36,255 nt of DNA from CAYOKT01 sp964404605 (GTDB lineage Bacteria > Electryoneota > Electryoneia > Electryoneales > Electryoneaceae): the NCBI GenBank assembly GCA_964404605.1, contig CAYOKT010000024.1:1-36255 (forward strand), read 5' to 3'. The position numbers and the translations under genes are program-made. The notes beneath the pieces are model-generated. The model worked only from the letters and a program-made list of their open reading frames with translations. It made no database searches and was not told where the DNA came from. This document shows, piece by piece, positions 1 through 7,783 of the stretch (its first letter is position 1; each line of letters begins with the position of its first letter).

Positions 1-34
1 AACCCGGGACTGAAGTCCCGGGCCACCCGTCCGC
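1..34 (+). repeat. Dispersed palindromic repeat (REP-like), copy 1
   Basis: The core CCCGGGACTGAAGTCCCGGG is a near-perfect palindrome followed by an asymmetric CCACCC tail, which gives the element a direction. Related copies lie at 8238-8300, 22067-22100 and 34181-34214, all reading the same way. This copy sits at the window edge, downstream of recJ, so more of it may lie outside. The rest of the gap up to 180 holds a GC-rich hairpin at 116-135 (8-bp stem, 4-base loop, no T-run) and no recognisable gene. Confidence 0.8.
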
Positions 35-180
35 TTTTATTCTACACCGGGGGCGGGGAGTCGCTCTGAGTGGGGAAACGGGGCTCGCCGCGGCGTAGCC
101 TTTGGCGCAGCCTGGGCGCCGTGCCCCCACGGCGCGGAGACACCTGGTCCTGACGCAATGAAGAGGATACGGCGGGTGGT

Positions 181-1896
181 TTATTCCACCCCGGAGGGTT
201 TCACATCCTTGATGTGAAGCTGGGTGCTGATCTGCCCGCCCCAGTCGTTCTCCTCGATCGTGTAGACGATGTCATTGGCGGGCTGCGAGGGGTCGAGACG
301 ATTCATCTTCTCCCCGAGGCCGAAGCCGATACAATCCAGCTCCCGGCCGCCGGGCACCGCGACACGGAACTTGAGGTGGTTGCCCCCGACGATCCGCGGA
401 TAATCGGCCAGTTGCACCCGGCGGCTGACGAAGCGCGGCTTCGCATTGTCGGGGCCGAAGGGGGAGAACAGCTTCAGCGTCTCCTTCAGCCGGTCATCGA
501 CCTCCGCCAGGTCGACCTCGGCGTCGATACGCAGCTTGGGGACGAGGTCGTCGGACCCGAGGATTTTCGCCGCCACCTCGTTCAACCGGCGGCGCAACTC
601 GGGGATCTTCCCCGCCTCGATGCTCAGGCCGGCGGCATAGGTGTGTCCCCCGAACTCGAGAAGCAGGTCCTGGCACTGTTCCAGCGCACGATAGAGGTCG
701 AAGCCGGGGATGGAGCGCGCGGAACCCTTGCCGATGCCGTTCTCCACGGAGATCATCACCGTGGGCCGGTAGAACCGTTCGATCAGGCGGCTGGCGACGA
801 TGCCGATCACCCCGCTGTGCCAGTTCTCCTGCGCGAGCACCAGCGCGCTGTCGCGCTCGGGCTCGAATTGCTCCCCGGCGAGCTGCAGGGCCTCCTCGAG
901 GGTACGCGAATCGATCGCCCTGCGGCGGCGGTTTTCCGTCTCGAGGATCGAAGCGAGGTGCAGCGCCCGCTGCACATTCCCGGTGATCAGCAGCTCGATG
1001 GCGGGGTCCGCGGAGCCCATCCGCCCGACCGCGTTGATCCGCGGCGCGACACCATAGACGATCTGGGTCACACTCGCACGGCCATGCCGCAGGTTCGCGG
1101 TTTCGATCAGGGTCCGCAGGCCGGTTTGCGGATCCTGGCTCAGTTTTTCCAGCCCGAGGCGGACGAAGATGCGGTTCTCCTCGACCATCGGCACGATGTC
1201 GGCCGAGGTGCCGACCGCGACGAGATCGAGGTGCTTGTCGAGGTAGGAGGGGTCGAGATCGAGGCGGCGAAGGACTCCCTGGGCGAGCTTGAACGCCACC
1301 CCGACACCGGCAAGCTCGGTGAAGGGGTAGCCGCTGCCCTCGACCTTCGGGTTGATGATGGCCACCGCTTCGGGGAGTTCCGGACCCGGCTGGTGGTGGT
1401 CCGAAATGATGACGTCGAGGCCGGCTTCACGGGCCTGGCGGGACTCGGCTACCGCGGTGACCCCGCAGTCCACGGTCACCAGGAGCCGGGCTTTCTCCTT
1501 GACGGCAAACTGGATGCCGTCCAGCGAAAGACCGTACCCCTCAGCCTGCCGGTTGGGGATATAGTAGCAGATGTCGCCGCCGAGTTCGCGAAAGAACAGG
1601 TAGAGAAGGCTGGTCGCGGTGATCCCGTCGACGTCATAATCGCCATAGATGACAATGCGCTGCTTCTCCCGCAGTGCTTCAACGATGCGTTCCGCTGCGG
1701 CGTCCATGTCCGTGAACAGGAACGGGTCGTACAACCCCTCACGGCTGGGATGGAAAAAAGCTTCCGCCGCCTCGGGAGTCGTCAGTCCGCGCTGAACCAG
1801 CAACCGTGCCACCACCGACGGCACATGGAGCGCATCCCTCAATCGATCTGCGGTGTTCGAGTCTACATTGCCAGCCAACTCCCAACGTTTTTCCAT
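181..1896 (-). CDS. recJ: Single-stranded-DNA-specific 5'-3' exonuclease RecJ
   Basis: This 571-residue protein has the normal length and order of RecJ. The DHH phosphoesterase signature is complete: DYDVDG at residues 86-91, DCG at 143-145 and DHH at 166-168. A DHHA1 part with GGHTYAAG follows, then an OB-fold-like C-terminus. RecJ degrades single-stranded DNA 5' to 3' with Mn2+ or Mg2+ in RecF-pathway recombination, mismatch repair and base-excision repair. The ATG at 1896 (MEKRWEL) is chosen because the same frame upstream runs into the RNase P RNA gene and has no RecJ-like sequence. No strong ribosome-binding site is visible in front of it. The gene lies 69 bases downstream of the 3' arm of the RNase P RNA on the same strand, so the two could share a transcript. 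Confidence 0.96.
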   Translation of the reverse strand: MEKRWELAGNVDSNTADRLRDALHVPSVVARLLVQRGLTTPEAAEAFFHPSREGLYDPFLFTDMDAAAERIVEALREKQRIVIYGDYDVDGITATSLLYLFFRELGGDICYYIPNRQAEGYGLSLDGIQFAVKEKARLLVTVDCGVTAVAESRQAREAGLDVIISDHHQPGPELPEAVAIINPKVEGSGYPFTELAGVGVAFKLAQGVLRRLDLDPSYLDKHLDLVAVGTSADIVPMVEENRIFVRLGLEKLSQDPQTGLRTLIETANLRHGRASVTQIVYGVAPRINAVGRMGSADPAIELLITGNVQRALHLASILETENRRRRAIDSRTLEEALQLAGEQFEPERDSALVLAQENWHSGVIGIVASRLIERFYRPTVMISVENGIGKGSARSIPGFDLYRALEQCQDLLLEFGGHTYAAGLSIEAGKIPELRRRLNEVAAKILGSDDLVPKLRIDAEVDLAEVDDRLKETLKLFSPFGPDNAKPRFVSRRVQLADYPRIVGGNHLKFRVAVPGGRELDCIGFGLGEKMNRLDPSQPANDIVYTIEENDWGGQISTQLHIKDVKPSGVE

Positions 1897-1965
1897 GGAC
1901 CCACAGTGTTTATGCGCATGATGATCGATCTCTCCGATGTGTGCGGCCCGGCGCTCCATTGGAAC

Positions 1966-2430
1966 AACCCGGGGGAGCCGTTCGAGGCGGCCTGTAAGCC
2001 GAATTCTGTACGCTCCCGCGAGGGAAGCGCGGCGGTCATCGATCTGGACCGCGTCTCGCGACACGGTTCATGCAGCCTACCCACGGGTCAACCGGGACGG
2101 GCCGCCCCGGGGCGCCCTTACGGACGCACTCCCCGCCTATTTGGCCTTGCTCCGAATGGGGTTTGCCGTGCCGCGCCTGTTACCAGGACGCGCGGTGGGC
2201 TCTTACCCCACCGTTTCACCCTTGCCTGTTCCCGCTCCCGCCCCCGCCGGATCGCTCCGGACAGAAGGCTCGACGCGGGTCATCGGCGGTCTGTTCTCTG
2301 TGGCACTTTCCGTCGCCTCACGGCGCCCGGCCGTTAGCCGGCATTCCGCCCTGCGGAGTTCGGACTTTCCTCCCCTCCGGCTTCCGCCGGAAAGGCGACC
2401 GCCCGGCCGCCTCGAATGGCTCCCCCGGTT
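1966..2430 (-). ncRNA. rnpB: RNase P RNA, bacterial type A, with a long P1 helix
   Basis: This is the catalytic RNA of ribonuclease P, which removes the 5' leader of tRNA precursors. Read on the minus strand it contains the universally conserved blocks: GAGGAAAGTCCG near the 5' end, GCCACAGAGAACAGACCGCC (conserved region II), AGGGTGAAACGGTGGGGTAA, a GCAAACCCC segment, CAGATCGATGACCGCC, and ACAGAATTCGGCTTACAGGC at the 3' end. The two ends pair as helix P1. Positions 2405-2419 pair with 1978-1992, and the pairing continues outward through 2420-2430 and 1966-1977, giving about 25 base pairs with one mismatch and one bulge. The ends given are those of this extended helix; a conservative gene would be 1978-2419. 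It lies between a zinc-ribbon gene and recJ on the same strand. No convincing separate promoter was seen in the 85 bases upstream. Confidence 0.95.
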
Positions 2431-2515
2431 CATGGTACACGGGATACTCCAGTCACGCCCGGACCGCGTGCGGTGTTCCACGCGGGTCGAGGACCACCCG
2501 CGCCCGGCGGACCGT

Positions 2516-3253
2516 TCAAAGATCCATGTTCTCCTCTTCCGGCAGGAGGATCACGCCGCAGGATTCGCAGAGGATGATGTCCTCCATCTTCCGGATTTCC
2601 GCCTGCCGCTGCGGCGGCACCACGGCGAAACAGGCTCCGCACGCCGAGGAATATAGATGCGCCGCACCGGTGCCCCCGCGCAACTGGCGGATACGCTCAT
2701 AGTGAGCGACGAGGGGCTTCTTGATCCGGACGACAAGTTTTTCCCGCTCGTGCAACAGCTCCTGTTCCTCCGTCTCCGTCTCGCTGACCTTGTCGCCCAG
2801 TTCGGTCTGACGCTCTTCCAACTCCTTCTTCAGCTCCTCGATGCGCCCCTCGATCAACAGCATCTGGTCGGCGACCCCTTCCTCCTCCTGCAGCAACGCC
2901 ATTTGCGACCCCTCGAGGGACTCCACCTGCTTGTGTACCTCCTCGATCTCCTGGGAAATCGCATCGTATTCACGGGTGGTCGTCACAGCGTAAAGCTGTT
3001 CCTTGTATTTCTCCTGCTTGACCCTGGCAAGCTGAATCTGGCCGTCCATCGTCCGCCGTTCCTTGCCGATCTCCATGCTCCTCTCGCGGAGACCCGAGAG
3101 CTCCAGCTCCCGTTGATCGATCTCCTGCTCGAGGCGTTTGACCAACTTCGGCAGGTCGCCGCGCTCCAGCTCCAGGTCCTGGAGCTGATGGTCAATGTGT
3201 TGAAGCTTGGCGATCATCTCCATCTCGTGGCGAACGTCCACAGCAGTTGCCAT
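2516..3253 (-). CDS. Coiled-coil zinc-ribbon protein (COG1579 / zf-RING_7 family)
   Basis: The product has 245 residues. Residues of about 10-180 are a long Glu/Lys/Gln-rich coiled coil, and the C-terminus is a zinc ribbon with the spacing C-X2-C-X20-C-X2-C (CGAC then CESC). This matches the widespread bacterial COG1579 family, whose biochemical role is not established; members are predicted nucleic-acid-binding or scaffold proteins. The ATG at 3253 (MATAV) is preceded by AAAGGAG at a 6-base spacing, which decides against an in-frame TTG five codons upstream. The gene reads toward the RNase P RNA gene 85 bases away and may be co-transcribed with it. No signal peptide or membrane segment is seen, so a cytoplasmic location is likely. 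Confidence 0.85.
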   Translation of the reverse strand: MATAVDVRHEMEMIAKLQHIDHQLQDLELERGDLPKLVKRLEQEIDQRELELSGLRERSMEIGKERRTMDGQIQLARVKQEKYKEQLYAVTTTREYDAISQEIEEVHKQVESLEGSQMALLQEEEGVADQMLLIEGRIEELKKELEERQTELGDKVSETETEEQELLHEREKLVVRIKKPLVAHYERIRQLRGGTGAAHLYSSACGACFAVVPPQRQAEIRKMEDIILCESCGVILLPEEENMDL

Positions 3254-3288
3254 GAGAACTCCTTTCAAAACTTCCCCGTGTTAATAAG

Positions 3289-3324
3289 GAAATCGTGCTT
3301 CCTTGGGGAGGGAAAGCACGATTC
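3289..3324 (-). other. Strong hairpin upstream of the zinc-ribbon gene
   Basis: GAAATCGTGCTTCC (3289-3302) pairs with GGAAAGCACGATTC (3311-3324), giving 13 base pairs with two single-base bulges around an 8-base loop. On the minus strand the stem is followed by TTTCCTTATT. It could be a weak intrinsic terminator for the tRNA transcript upstream or a structured leader of the zinc-ribbon gene, whose ATG lies 35 bases further on. The T-run is interrupted, so the terminator reading is uncertain. Confidence 0.45.
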
Positions 3325-3610
3325 AGAGTCTCGGAATCCGCCCGTACACCATGACCCTTCGGGCGGCTCGTAAGCCACCGAAGGCCGGTCGTCCTTCTTT
3401 CTGCATCGCTGGAATCCTCGCCTCGGGTCGGACCTCTCTGTCCCCGTCTTCCACCAGCCGGGGCACTGTTCCCCGTCGCGCCGCCACAACCGAACCGTCC
3501 ATCAATCCTCTGGGGCCTCACTCACCGTAACGCCCGGCTCCCGCAACGACCGCGCCGTATGATACGTCGCCTCATCCGCCGTCTGAACGCCGCACTCCAC
3601 GGCGCCTAAG
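3325..3610. other. Intergenic stretch without a recognised gene
   Basis: This 286-base gap lies between the tRNA and the hairpin. Short reading frames exist on both strands. One of 59 codons on the minus strand (3323-3502) has a weak AGAGGA in front, but its codon use is unlike the neighbours and nothing in it is recognisable. I looked for T-box, tmRNA and 6S signatures and found none. There is no dispersed palindromic repeat of the type seen elsewhere in the window. Confidence 0.5.
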
Positions 3611-3683
3611 TGGGCCCACCAGGATTCGAACCTGGGACCAACGGATTATGAGTCCGCGGCTCTAACCGCTGAGCTATAGGCCC
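3611..3683 (-). tRNA. tRNA with anticodon CAT, probably tRNA-Ile2 (lysidine type)
   Basis: The 73-base cloverleaf is complete. The acceptor GGGCCTA pairs with TGGGCCC, followed by discriminator A; the D arm is AGCTCAGCGGTTAGAGC; the anticodon arm is GCGGA-CTCATAA-TCCGT; the T arm contains GGTTCGAATCC. The anticodon CAT fits elongator Met or the minor Ile tRNA whose C34 is changed to lysidine by TilS. The C4-G69 and C5-G68 acceptor pairs favour Ile2. The anticodon loop does not separate the two. The initiator is excluded because the first base pair is intact. CCA is not encoded, since CTT follows the discriminator. Confidence 0.93.
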
Positions 3684-3725
3684 CATTCCCGGCTCCCGCC
3701 GAACGTAACCTACAAGATACTCTAC

Positions 3726-4811
3726 CTATTTGTCATTGTGCAAGGTTCCGCGCCGGCGGGCTGTCTCCACGAAACGCTCCAGCAAATCGTCCACACCCTC
3801 CCGGCCGGCCACCCATCTCCACTCCGTTTCCAGCACCCAGACCGGCGGCTCACCCTCTTCCATGGGCCACTTCACCGCGTCCTTCTCCGTCACCACCAGC
3901 GCCTTCGCCCCCGCCCTGCGGGCGTCGTTTTTCCACTTCATCCGTTCCGCGGTCGAGGGGTAGGCGTGGTCGCGCAAGGCCCGCCGCCGGATCAGCGACG
4001 CCCCGAGCGCTTCGAGGGTATGGAAGAAGCGCTCCGGCCGCGCGATGCCGCACACCGCGGCCACCGGCAGGCCTCGCAGCCGCTCCAGCGGCAGGTAGAG
4101 TTCCTCGCCGCCATGCACCCGCAGCCTCCGCGGCCCCAGGCTCCCCTCCGCGACGACCGCTTCCGGGGCATACCCTCCGATCCACTCCCGCACCCGCCGC
4201 CGCAGGGCGGCCGGCCCCCCGCCGGAGAGGATTACCAGTTGCGCGCGCCGCAGACCCCCGGCCGGTTCGCGCAGGCGCCCCGCGGGCAGCAGCCGCCAGC
4301 TCCACGCCGGGGCGGTTTCATCGAGCAGCACCACGTCCAGGTCGCGGCCCACCGCCCGGTGCTGGAACGCATCGTCCAGCAGCACGATCCGCGCCCCGAA
4401 CCGTTCCGCCGCCGTCCTGATCCCTTCGACGCGCCGCTCGGCGACGATCACCGGCACCCCGGGAAGCTCCTTCGCGTGGAGCGCCGGTTCATCGCCGCCC
4501 TCCTCCGGGGAGAGAATCATGCCGAGTTCGTCCGCGACGACGAGGACACCGTGACTGCGCCGGCCGTACCCCCGGCTGACGATGGCGAGCGGCAGCTCCG
4601 GCGCCCGTTTTGCCAGCCAGTGGGCGAAAGCGAGGGTGAGCGGGGTCTTTCCACTGCCCCCCGCCGCGAGGTTGCCCACCGAGAGCACCGCCGGGCCGGG
4701 AGCCTGCACAGGCAGCAGCCCCTTGTCGTACAACGTGTTGCGCAGGGAAACCGCCGCGCCGTACCCCAGCGCCAGGGGCGCCAGGAGCGCCCATCCCCCT
4801 CCGGGCTTCAA
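3726..4811 (-). CDS. lpxK: Tetraacyldisaccharide 4'-kinase LpxK
   Basis: LpxK phosphorylates the 4' position of the tetraacyl disaccharide to give lipid IVA, at the inner membrane. The P-loop is plain at residues 46-56 (GNLAAGGSGKT), preceded by a hydrophobic N-terminal anchor (residues 8-22) and an RNTLYDKG segment typical of the family. RGYGR and LLDDAFQHR follow. The chosen start is the TTG at 4811, giving 361 residues, normal for LpxK. It overlaps the stop of the upstream acyltransferase as TTGA and has GGAGG five bases in front. The longer frame to 5009 would add an Ala/Gly/Arg-rich tract that simply shadows the upstream gene. It is the last gene of a four-gene overlapping operon. Confidence 0.95.
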   Translation of the reverse strand: MKPGGGWALLAPLALGYGAAVSLRNTLYDKGLLPVQAPGPAVLSVGNLAAGGSGKTPLTLAFAHWLAKRAPELPLAIVSRGYGRRSHGVLVVADELGMILSPEEGGDEPALHAKELPGVPVIVAERRVEGIRTAAERFGARIVLLDDAFQHRAVGRDLDVVLLDETAPAWSWRLLPAGRLREPAGGLRRAQLVILSGGGPAALRRRVREWIGGYAPEAVVAEGSLGPRRLRVHGGEELYLPLERLRGLPVAAVCGIARPERFFHTLEALGASLIRRRALRDHAYPSTAERMKWKNDARRAGAKALVVTEKDAVKWPMEEGEPPVWVLETEWRWVAGREGVDDLLERFVETARRRGTLHNDK

Positions 4812-5464
4812 CTCCGCCTCCCGAGCAGCCGGTCCGCCTCCTCCCGCGCGGCGACCAGGCGCCGCTGCAACTCGAGGCGCAACTCCTCCAGCGCCTCGCC
4901 CTTCGCCTCGCGCGGCACCTCCAGCGGCTCGCCGTAGACCATGACACCGCGCGCGAAGGGGCGCGGCAACTGGAAACGGTCCCACGAATGGAATTCCCAG
5001 GCGGGCCATGCCCCGGCGGTCAGGGGCAGGATGGGCACCCCGGCCAGCCGCGCGATGGCGAGGGTGCCCACCTTGACCTCCTCGCGCGGACCCCGGGGAC
5101 CGTCCACCATGACCGCGGTGAGGTTTCCCTCCTGGAGCAGGCGCACCGTGGCCTTGAGGGCGACGCTCCCGCCGCGCGTGCTCGAACCGCGCACCGTGGC
5201 GATCCCCAGTCCGGCGACCAGCCGGCTGACCAGCTCGCCGTCCCGGCTCTGCGATACCAGGGCCGTGTAACCATCATGCCGCAGCATCCACACCGGGAGG
5301 AACATCCGGCCGTGCAGACAGGCGAGGAGGTGGGGCCGGCCACTCTCCTCGACCGCCCGGCGGTGCTCCAGGCCCCGGACCTCGATACGCAGCGTCCGGG
5401 CGAGGGCGGCAACCACCTTCGGGCCGACGGAGGAGATCAGCCGGAGTCGGGTCTCTTCCTTCAC
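4808..5464 (-). CDS. DUF374 family lysophospholipid acyltransferase-like protein
   Basis: This 218-residue protein belongs to the DUF374 (COG2121) branch of the LPLAT superfamily. Visible family blocks are HGRMFLP (51-57), SQSRDGE (71-77), RGSSTRGG (92-99) and DGPRGPR (121-127). Such proteins are predicted to transfer an acyl chain to a lipid A or phospholipid acceptor at the inner membrane. Its place between lpxB and lpxK suggests a late acylation step in lipid A synthesis, which is an inference. The start is taken as the GTG at 5464, which overlaps the stop of lpxB as GTGA. An ATG at 5494 would need a 34-base overlap. The usual neighbour waaA (Kdo transferase) is absent here. Confidence 0.88.
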   Translation of the reverse strand: MKEETRLRLISSVGPKVVAALARTLRIEVRGLEHRRAVEESGRPHLLACLHGRMFLPVWMLRHDGYTALVSQSRDGELVSRLVAGLGIATVRGSSTRGGSVALKATVRLLQEGNLTAVMVDGPRGPREEVKVGTLAIARLAGVPILPLTAGAWPAWEFHSWDRFQLPRPFARGVMVYGEPLEVPREAKGEALEELRLELQRRLVAAREEADRLLGRRS

Positions 5465-6612
5465 CGTTCGCCCCCGAAACGACGCACAATCCACTCCGCC
5501 AGCCGGCGCGAGGCGCCCGCCTCGCCGAGACTGCGGGTCACCTCGCGCAGTCCCTCGATGACCTCCTCGCGCCGCGGCCCCTCCCAGAGGTCCCGCAGGT
5601 CCGCCGCGAGGCGGCCGGGAGTCGCTTCTCCCTGGATACGTTCCGGCACGATCTCCCGTCCGGCGATGACATTGACCATCGCGACGTGCCGCACGCCGCG
5701 CACCAGCAACTTCGCGAGAAAGTACGTCAGTCCGCTGACGCTGTACAGCACCGTGAACGGGGTCCCGATCAGCGCCGCCTCCACCGTGGAGGTGCCCGAT
5801 TTGACCAGCGCCGCCCGCGCCACCGCGAGGGCGTCATAGGCGCGCCCGTCGACGATGCGCACCCAGGGCCGGCCGTCGGCGACCGATTCCATCCACGCCC
5901 GGTCGACCGTCTCCGCCCGCACGATCAGCACCCGCACCCCGGGGTGGTCCGCCCGGAAGCGCTCCACCGCGGCGAGTTGCAGCGGCAGGTGACGCTTCAC
6001 CTCCTGCCGGCGGCTGCCGGGCAGGAGGGTCACAGCCTCCTCGCCACCGCCGAGTCCGAACTCCTCGCGCAGCGCCTCGCGGTCCGCCGAGGGGGCCACC
6101 TCGCCGGCGAGAGGATGCCCGAAGAACACCGTCTCCAGCCCGTACTTCCGGTAGAACTCCCCCTCGAAGGGGAAGAGCACCGCCATGGCATCGACCCGGC
6201 GGGCGATGGTCCGCGCCCTGCCGCGGCGCCATGCCCAGACCTGCGGGCTGATGTAGTAGAGTATCTTCGGTCTGCGCCCGCCCCGCGCCGCGCGGCGCCG
6301 CAGGAGGGCGAGCAGGGCGAGGTTGAAGTCGGGAAAATCGACCGGGATCACGAGGTCGATCCCCCGCGCCTCGATCTCATCGGCGAGGGCCCGCCGCAGC
6401 CGCAGCAGGCGGGGCAGGTGGAGAACCACCTCGGTCAGGCCCATCAGCGACGCCTGCGAGATGTCGGCAACCGTTTCGCACCCCGCCTCCCGCATCGCCG
6501 CACCGCCCATGCCCGCGTGGGTCCATTCCGGGGCCGCCTCCCGCAGCGCCGTGATCAACCTCGCCGCGTGCCGGTCCCCGGACTCCTCCCCCGCCACCCA
6601 GAAGAGTTTCAT
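5461..6612 (-). CDS. lpxB: Lipid-A-disaccharide synthase LpxB
   Basis: LpxB is a GT19 glycosyltransferase that joins UDP-2,3-diacylglucosamine to lipid X, forming the beta-1,6 disaccharide core of lipid A at the cytoplasmic face of the inner membrane. The 383-residue product shows the family blocks in order: VAGEESGD (6-13), GMGGAAM (34-40), DFPDFN (92-97), SPQVWAWR (122-129), LLPGSRRQEV (196-205), and a KSGTSTVEAALIGTP stretch near residue 290. The ATG at 6612 has GGAGGGG five bases upstream. It overlaps the stop of the methyltransferase gene as ATGA, so translation of the two is probably coupled. The downstream acyltransferase starts inside its stop codon. Confidence 0.97.
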   Translation of the reverse strand: MKLFWVAGEESGDRHAARLITALREAAPEWTHAGMGGAAMREAGCETVADISQASLMGLTEVVLHLPRLLRLRRALADEIEARGIDLVIPVDFPDFNLALLALLRRRAARGGRRPKILYYISPQVWAWRRGRARTIARRVDAMAVLFPFEGEFYRKYGLETVFFGHPLAGEVAPSADREALREEFGLGGGEEAVTLLPGSRRQEVKRHLPLQLAAVERFRADHPGVRVLIVRAETVDRAWMESVADGRPWVRIVDGRAYDALAVARAALVKSGTSTVEAALIGTPFTVLYSVSGLTYFLAKLLVRGVRHVAMVNVIAGREIVPERIQGEATPGRLAADLRDLWEGPRREEVIEGLREVTRSLGEAGASRRLAEWIVRRFGGER

Positions 6613-7499
6613 CGACGCCCCTCCGCCCCGCGGCCGGTCTCCGCGCTCGTTCCGCGCTTCGCGGGCCGAAAACCGACACATTCCGGTTCGGCGAAGGCCA
6701 GCCGGCGGGCCATCACCCGCACCGCCTCCCGGTTGTTGTCGATGAGGATCGCATCACGGCCGAGTCGCAGCGCCGCCTCGCCGAATGTGCCGCTCCCGGC
6801 GAACGGGTCCAGCAACAGGTCACCCGGGCGGGAATGCACCCGCACGACGCGCTTCAGCAGCCCGAGCGGCTTCTGGGTCGGGTAGCCGGTCTTCTCATTG
6901 CCCGAGGTGGGTACGATGGTGTGCCACCAGACATCGGTGGGCGTCTTCCCGCGCGCCGCCTTCTCGGGACCGGCGAGACGGGGCGCCATGTAGGGAATAC
7001 GGTCTATCTCGGCGTAATTGAAGGTGTACCGGGAAGGGTTCCGGACGTACCACAGCAGGGTGTCGTGCTTCGGGGACCAGCGGCGTTTCGAGCGGGCGCC
7101 GTAGTCATAGGCCCAGATGATCTCGTTCCGGAAGCAGCGCCTGCCGAACAGCGTGTCGCAGAGCACCTTGATATAATGCACTTCCCGGTAATCGAGGTGA
7201 ATGAAGAGGGAGCCCTCCTCCTTCAGCAGCCGCCAGCTCTCCTCCAGCCGCGGGGCGAGGAAGGCGGCATAATCATCGAACCGGTCACGGTAGGCGGATG
7301 AGCCGAGGCGTTCGCTCCGGTACCGGCGCCCCGCGAAACCCTTGCGGTCGCCGTTCTCTTCGTCCCGGACGACCCGGAGACGGGTGCGCTCCACCCGCCG
7401 CCCGGTGTTGAACGGCGGATCCATGTAGATCAGGTCCACCGACGCCTCTTCGAGGGTCGGCATCACCTTCAGGTTGTCGGCGAGAATGATTTTCGGCAT
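6609..7499 (-). CDS. DNA methyltransferase, N6-adenine/N4-cytosine beta class, orphan
   Basis: The 296-residue product has the catalytic motif IV DPPFNTG (27-33) before the SAM-binding motif I DPFAGSGT (231-238), the circular order of beta-class amino-methyltransferases. A conserved GYPTQKP (205-211) lies just before motif I. The middle (about 100-200) would hold target recognition. It methylates an exocyclic amino group of adenine or cytosine in DNA; the site cannot be read from sequence. No restriction endonuclease, specificity subunit or mobile-element gene is nearby. The ATG at 7499 fits the usual N-terminus of the family, but a GTG at 7556 has AAGAGGAG ten bases upstream and could be the true start. 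Its stop overlaps the lpxB start, so it appears to be the first gene of a lipid A operon. Confidence 0.9.
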   Translation of the reverse strand: MPKIILADNLKVMPTLEEASVDLIYMDPPFNTGRRVERTRLRVVRDEENGDRKGFAGRRYRSERLGSSAYRDRFDDYAAFLAPRLEESWRLLKEEGSLFIHLDYREVHYIKVLCDTLFGRRCFRNEIIWAYDYGARSKRRWSPKHDTLLWYVRNPSRYTFNYAEIDRIPYMAPRLAGPEKAARGKTPTDVWWHTIVPTSGNEKTGYPTQKPLGLLKRVVRVHSRPGDLLLDPFAGSGTFGEAALRLGRDAILIDNNREAVRVMARRLAFAEPECVGFRPAKRGTSAETGRGAEGRR

Positions 7500-7579
7500 C
7501 GCGCAGCGGAACGGTTGTTGACAGTGGACAGTCCGGGGTGGTCGGAGCGCGGCCACCGATGAATGTCTCCTCTTGCGGT

Positions 7580-7608
7580 AGGTAATGTAGGGACAGGCGG
7601 CTCGTCAA
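7580..7608 (-). promoter_or_regulatory. Candidate promoter of the methyltransferase-lpxB-DUF374-lpxK operon
   Basis: On the minus strand TTGACG (7603-7608) and TTACCT (7580-7585) are separated by exactly 17 bases. The -35 matches 5 of 6 consensus bases and the -10 only 3 of 6. The position, in the divergent gap ahead of the first gene, is right, but the evidence is by eye only and the promoter consensus of this lineage is unknown. Confidence 0.3.
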
Positions 7609-7650
7609 GGGATGACCGGCCGGACTCCGGCTCGTAATTCCCCGGGTCCA

Positions 7651-7668
7651 CCGCCTCCGCGGAGGCGG
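7651..7668. repeat. 18-base perfect palindrome in the divergent intergenic region
   Basis: CCGCCTCCGCGGAGGCGG is self-complementary over all 18 bases and lies between the divergent methyltransferase and thioesterase genes. It could be an operator or a dispersed GC-rich palindrome. No second copy was noticed in the window. Confidence 0.5.
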
Positions 7669-7783
7669 CGGGCTCCATCTCCGGGAGGAGAAAAGCTTGC
7701 GCCGGGCGGGGTGCGGAACGCTCTTTGTGACACTCTACCTGACCTTTGGATGAAACGCCGCAACAGGGAAACCGGGACCGACC

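Noticed and set aside
116..135. Hairpin GCGCCGTG/CACGGCGC as a recJ terminator
   Set aside because: The stem is perfect, but there is no T-run on the minus strand after it, so intrinsic termination is not supported.
214..2337. A 707-codon open frame on the plus strand opposite recJ and the RNase P RNA
   Set aside because: It is the complement of a certain gene and a structured RNA. Such long antisense frames are normal in high-GC DNA, and its translation has no recognisable domain.
3323..3502. A 59-codon minus-strand frame ending next to the hairpin
   Set aside because: The ribosome-binding site is weak, codon use does not match nearby genes and there is no recognisable sequence. I left it as part of an unassigned gap.
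3325..3610. A T-box, tmRNA or 6S RNA in the gap beside the tRNA
   Set aside because: None of the conserved sequence blocks of these RNAs could be found on either strand.
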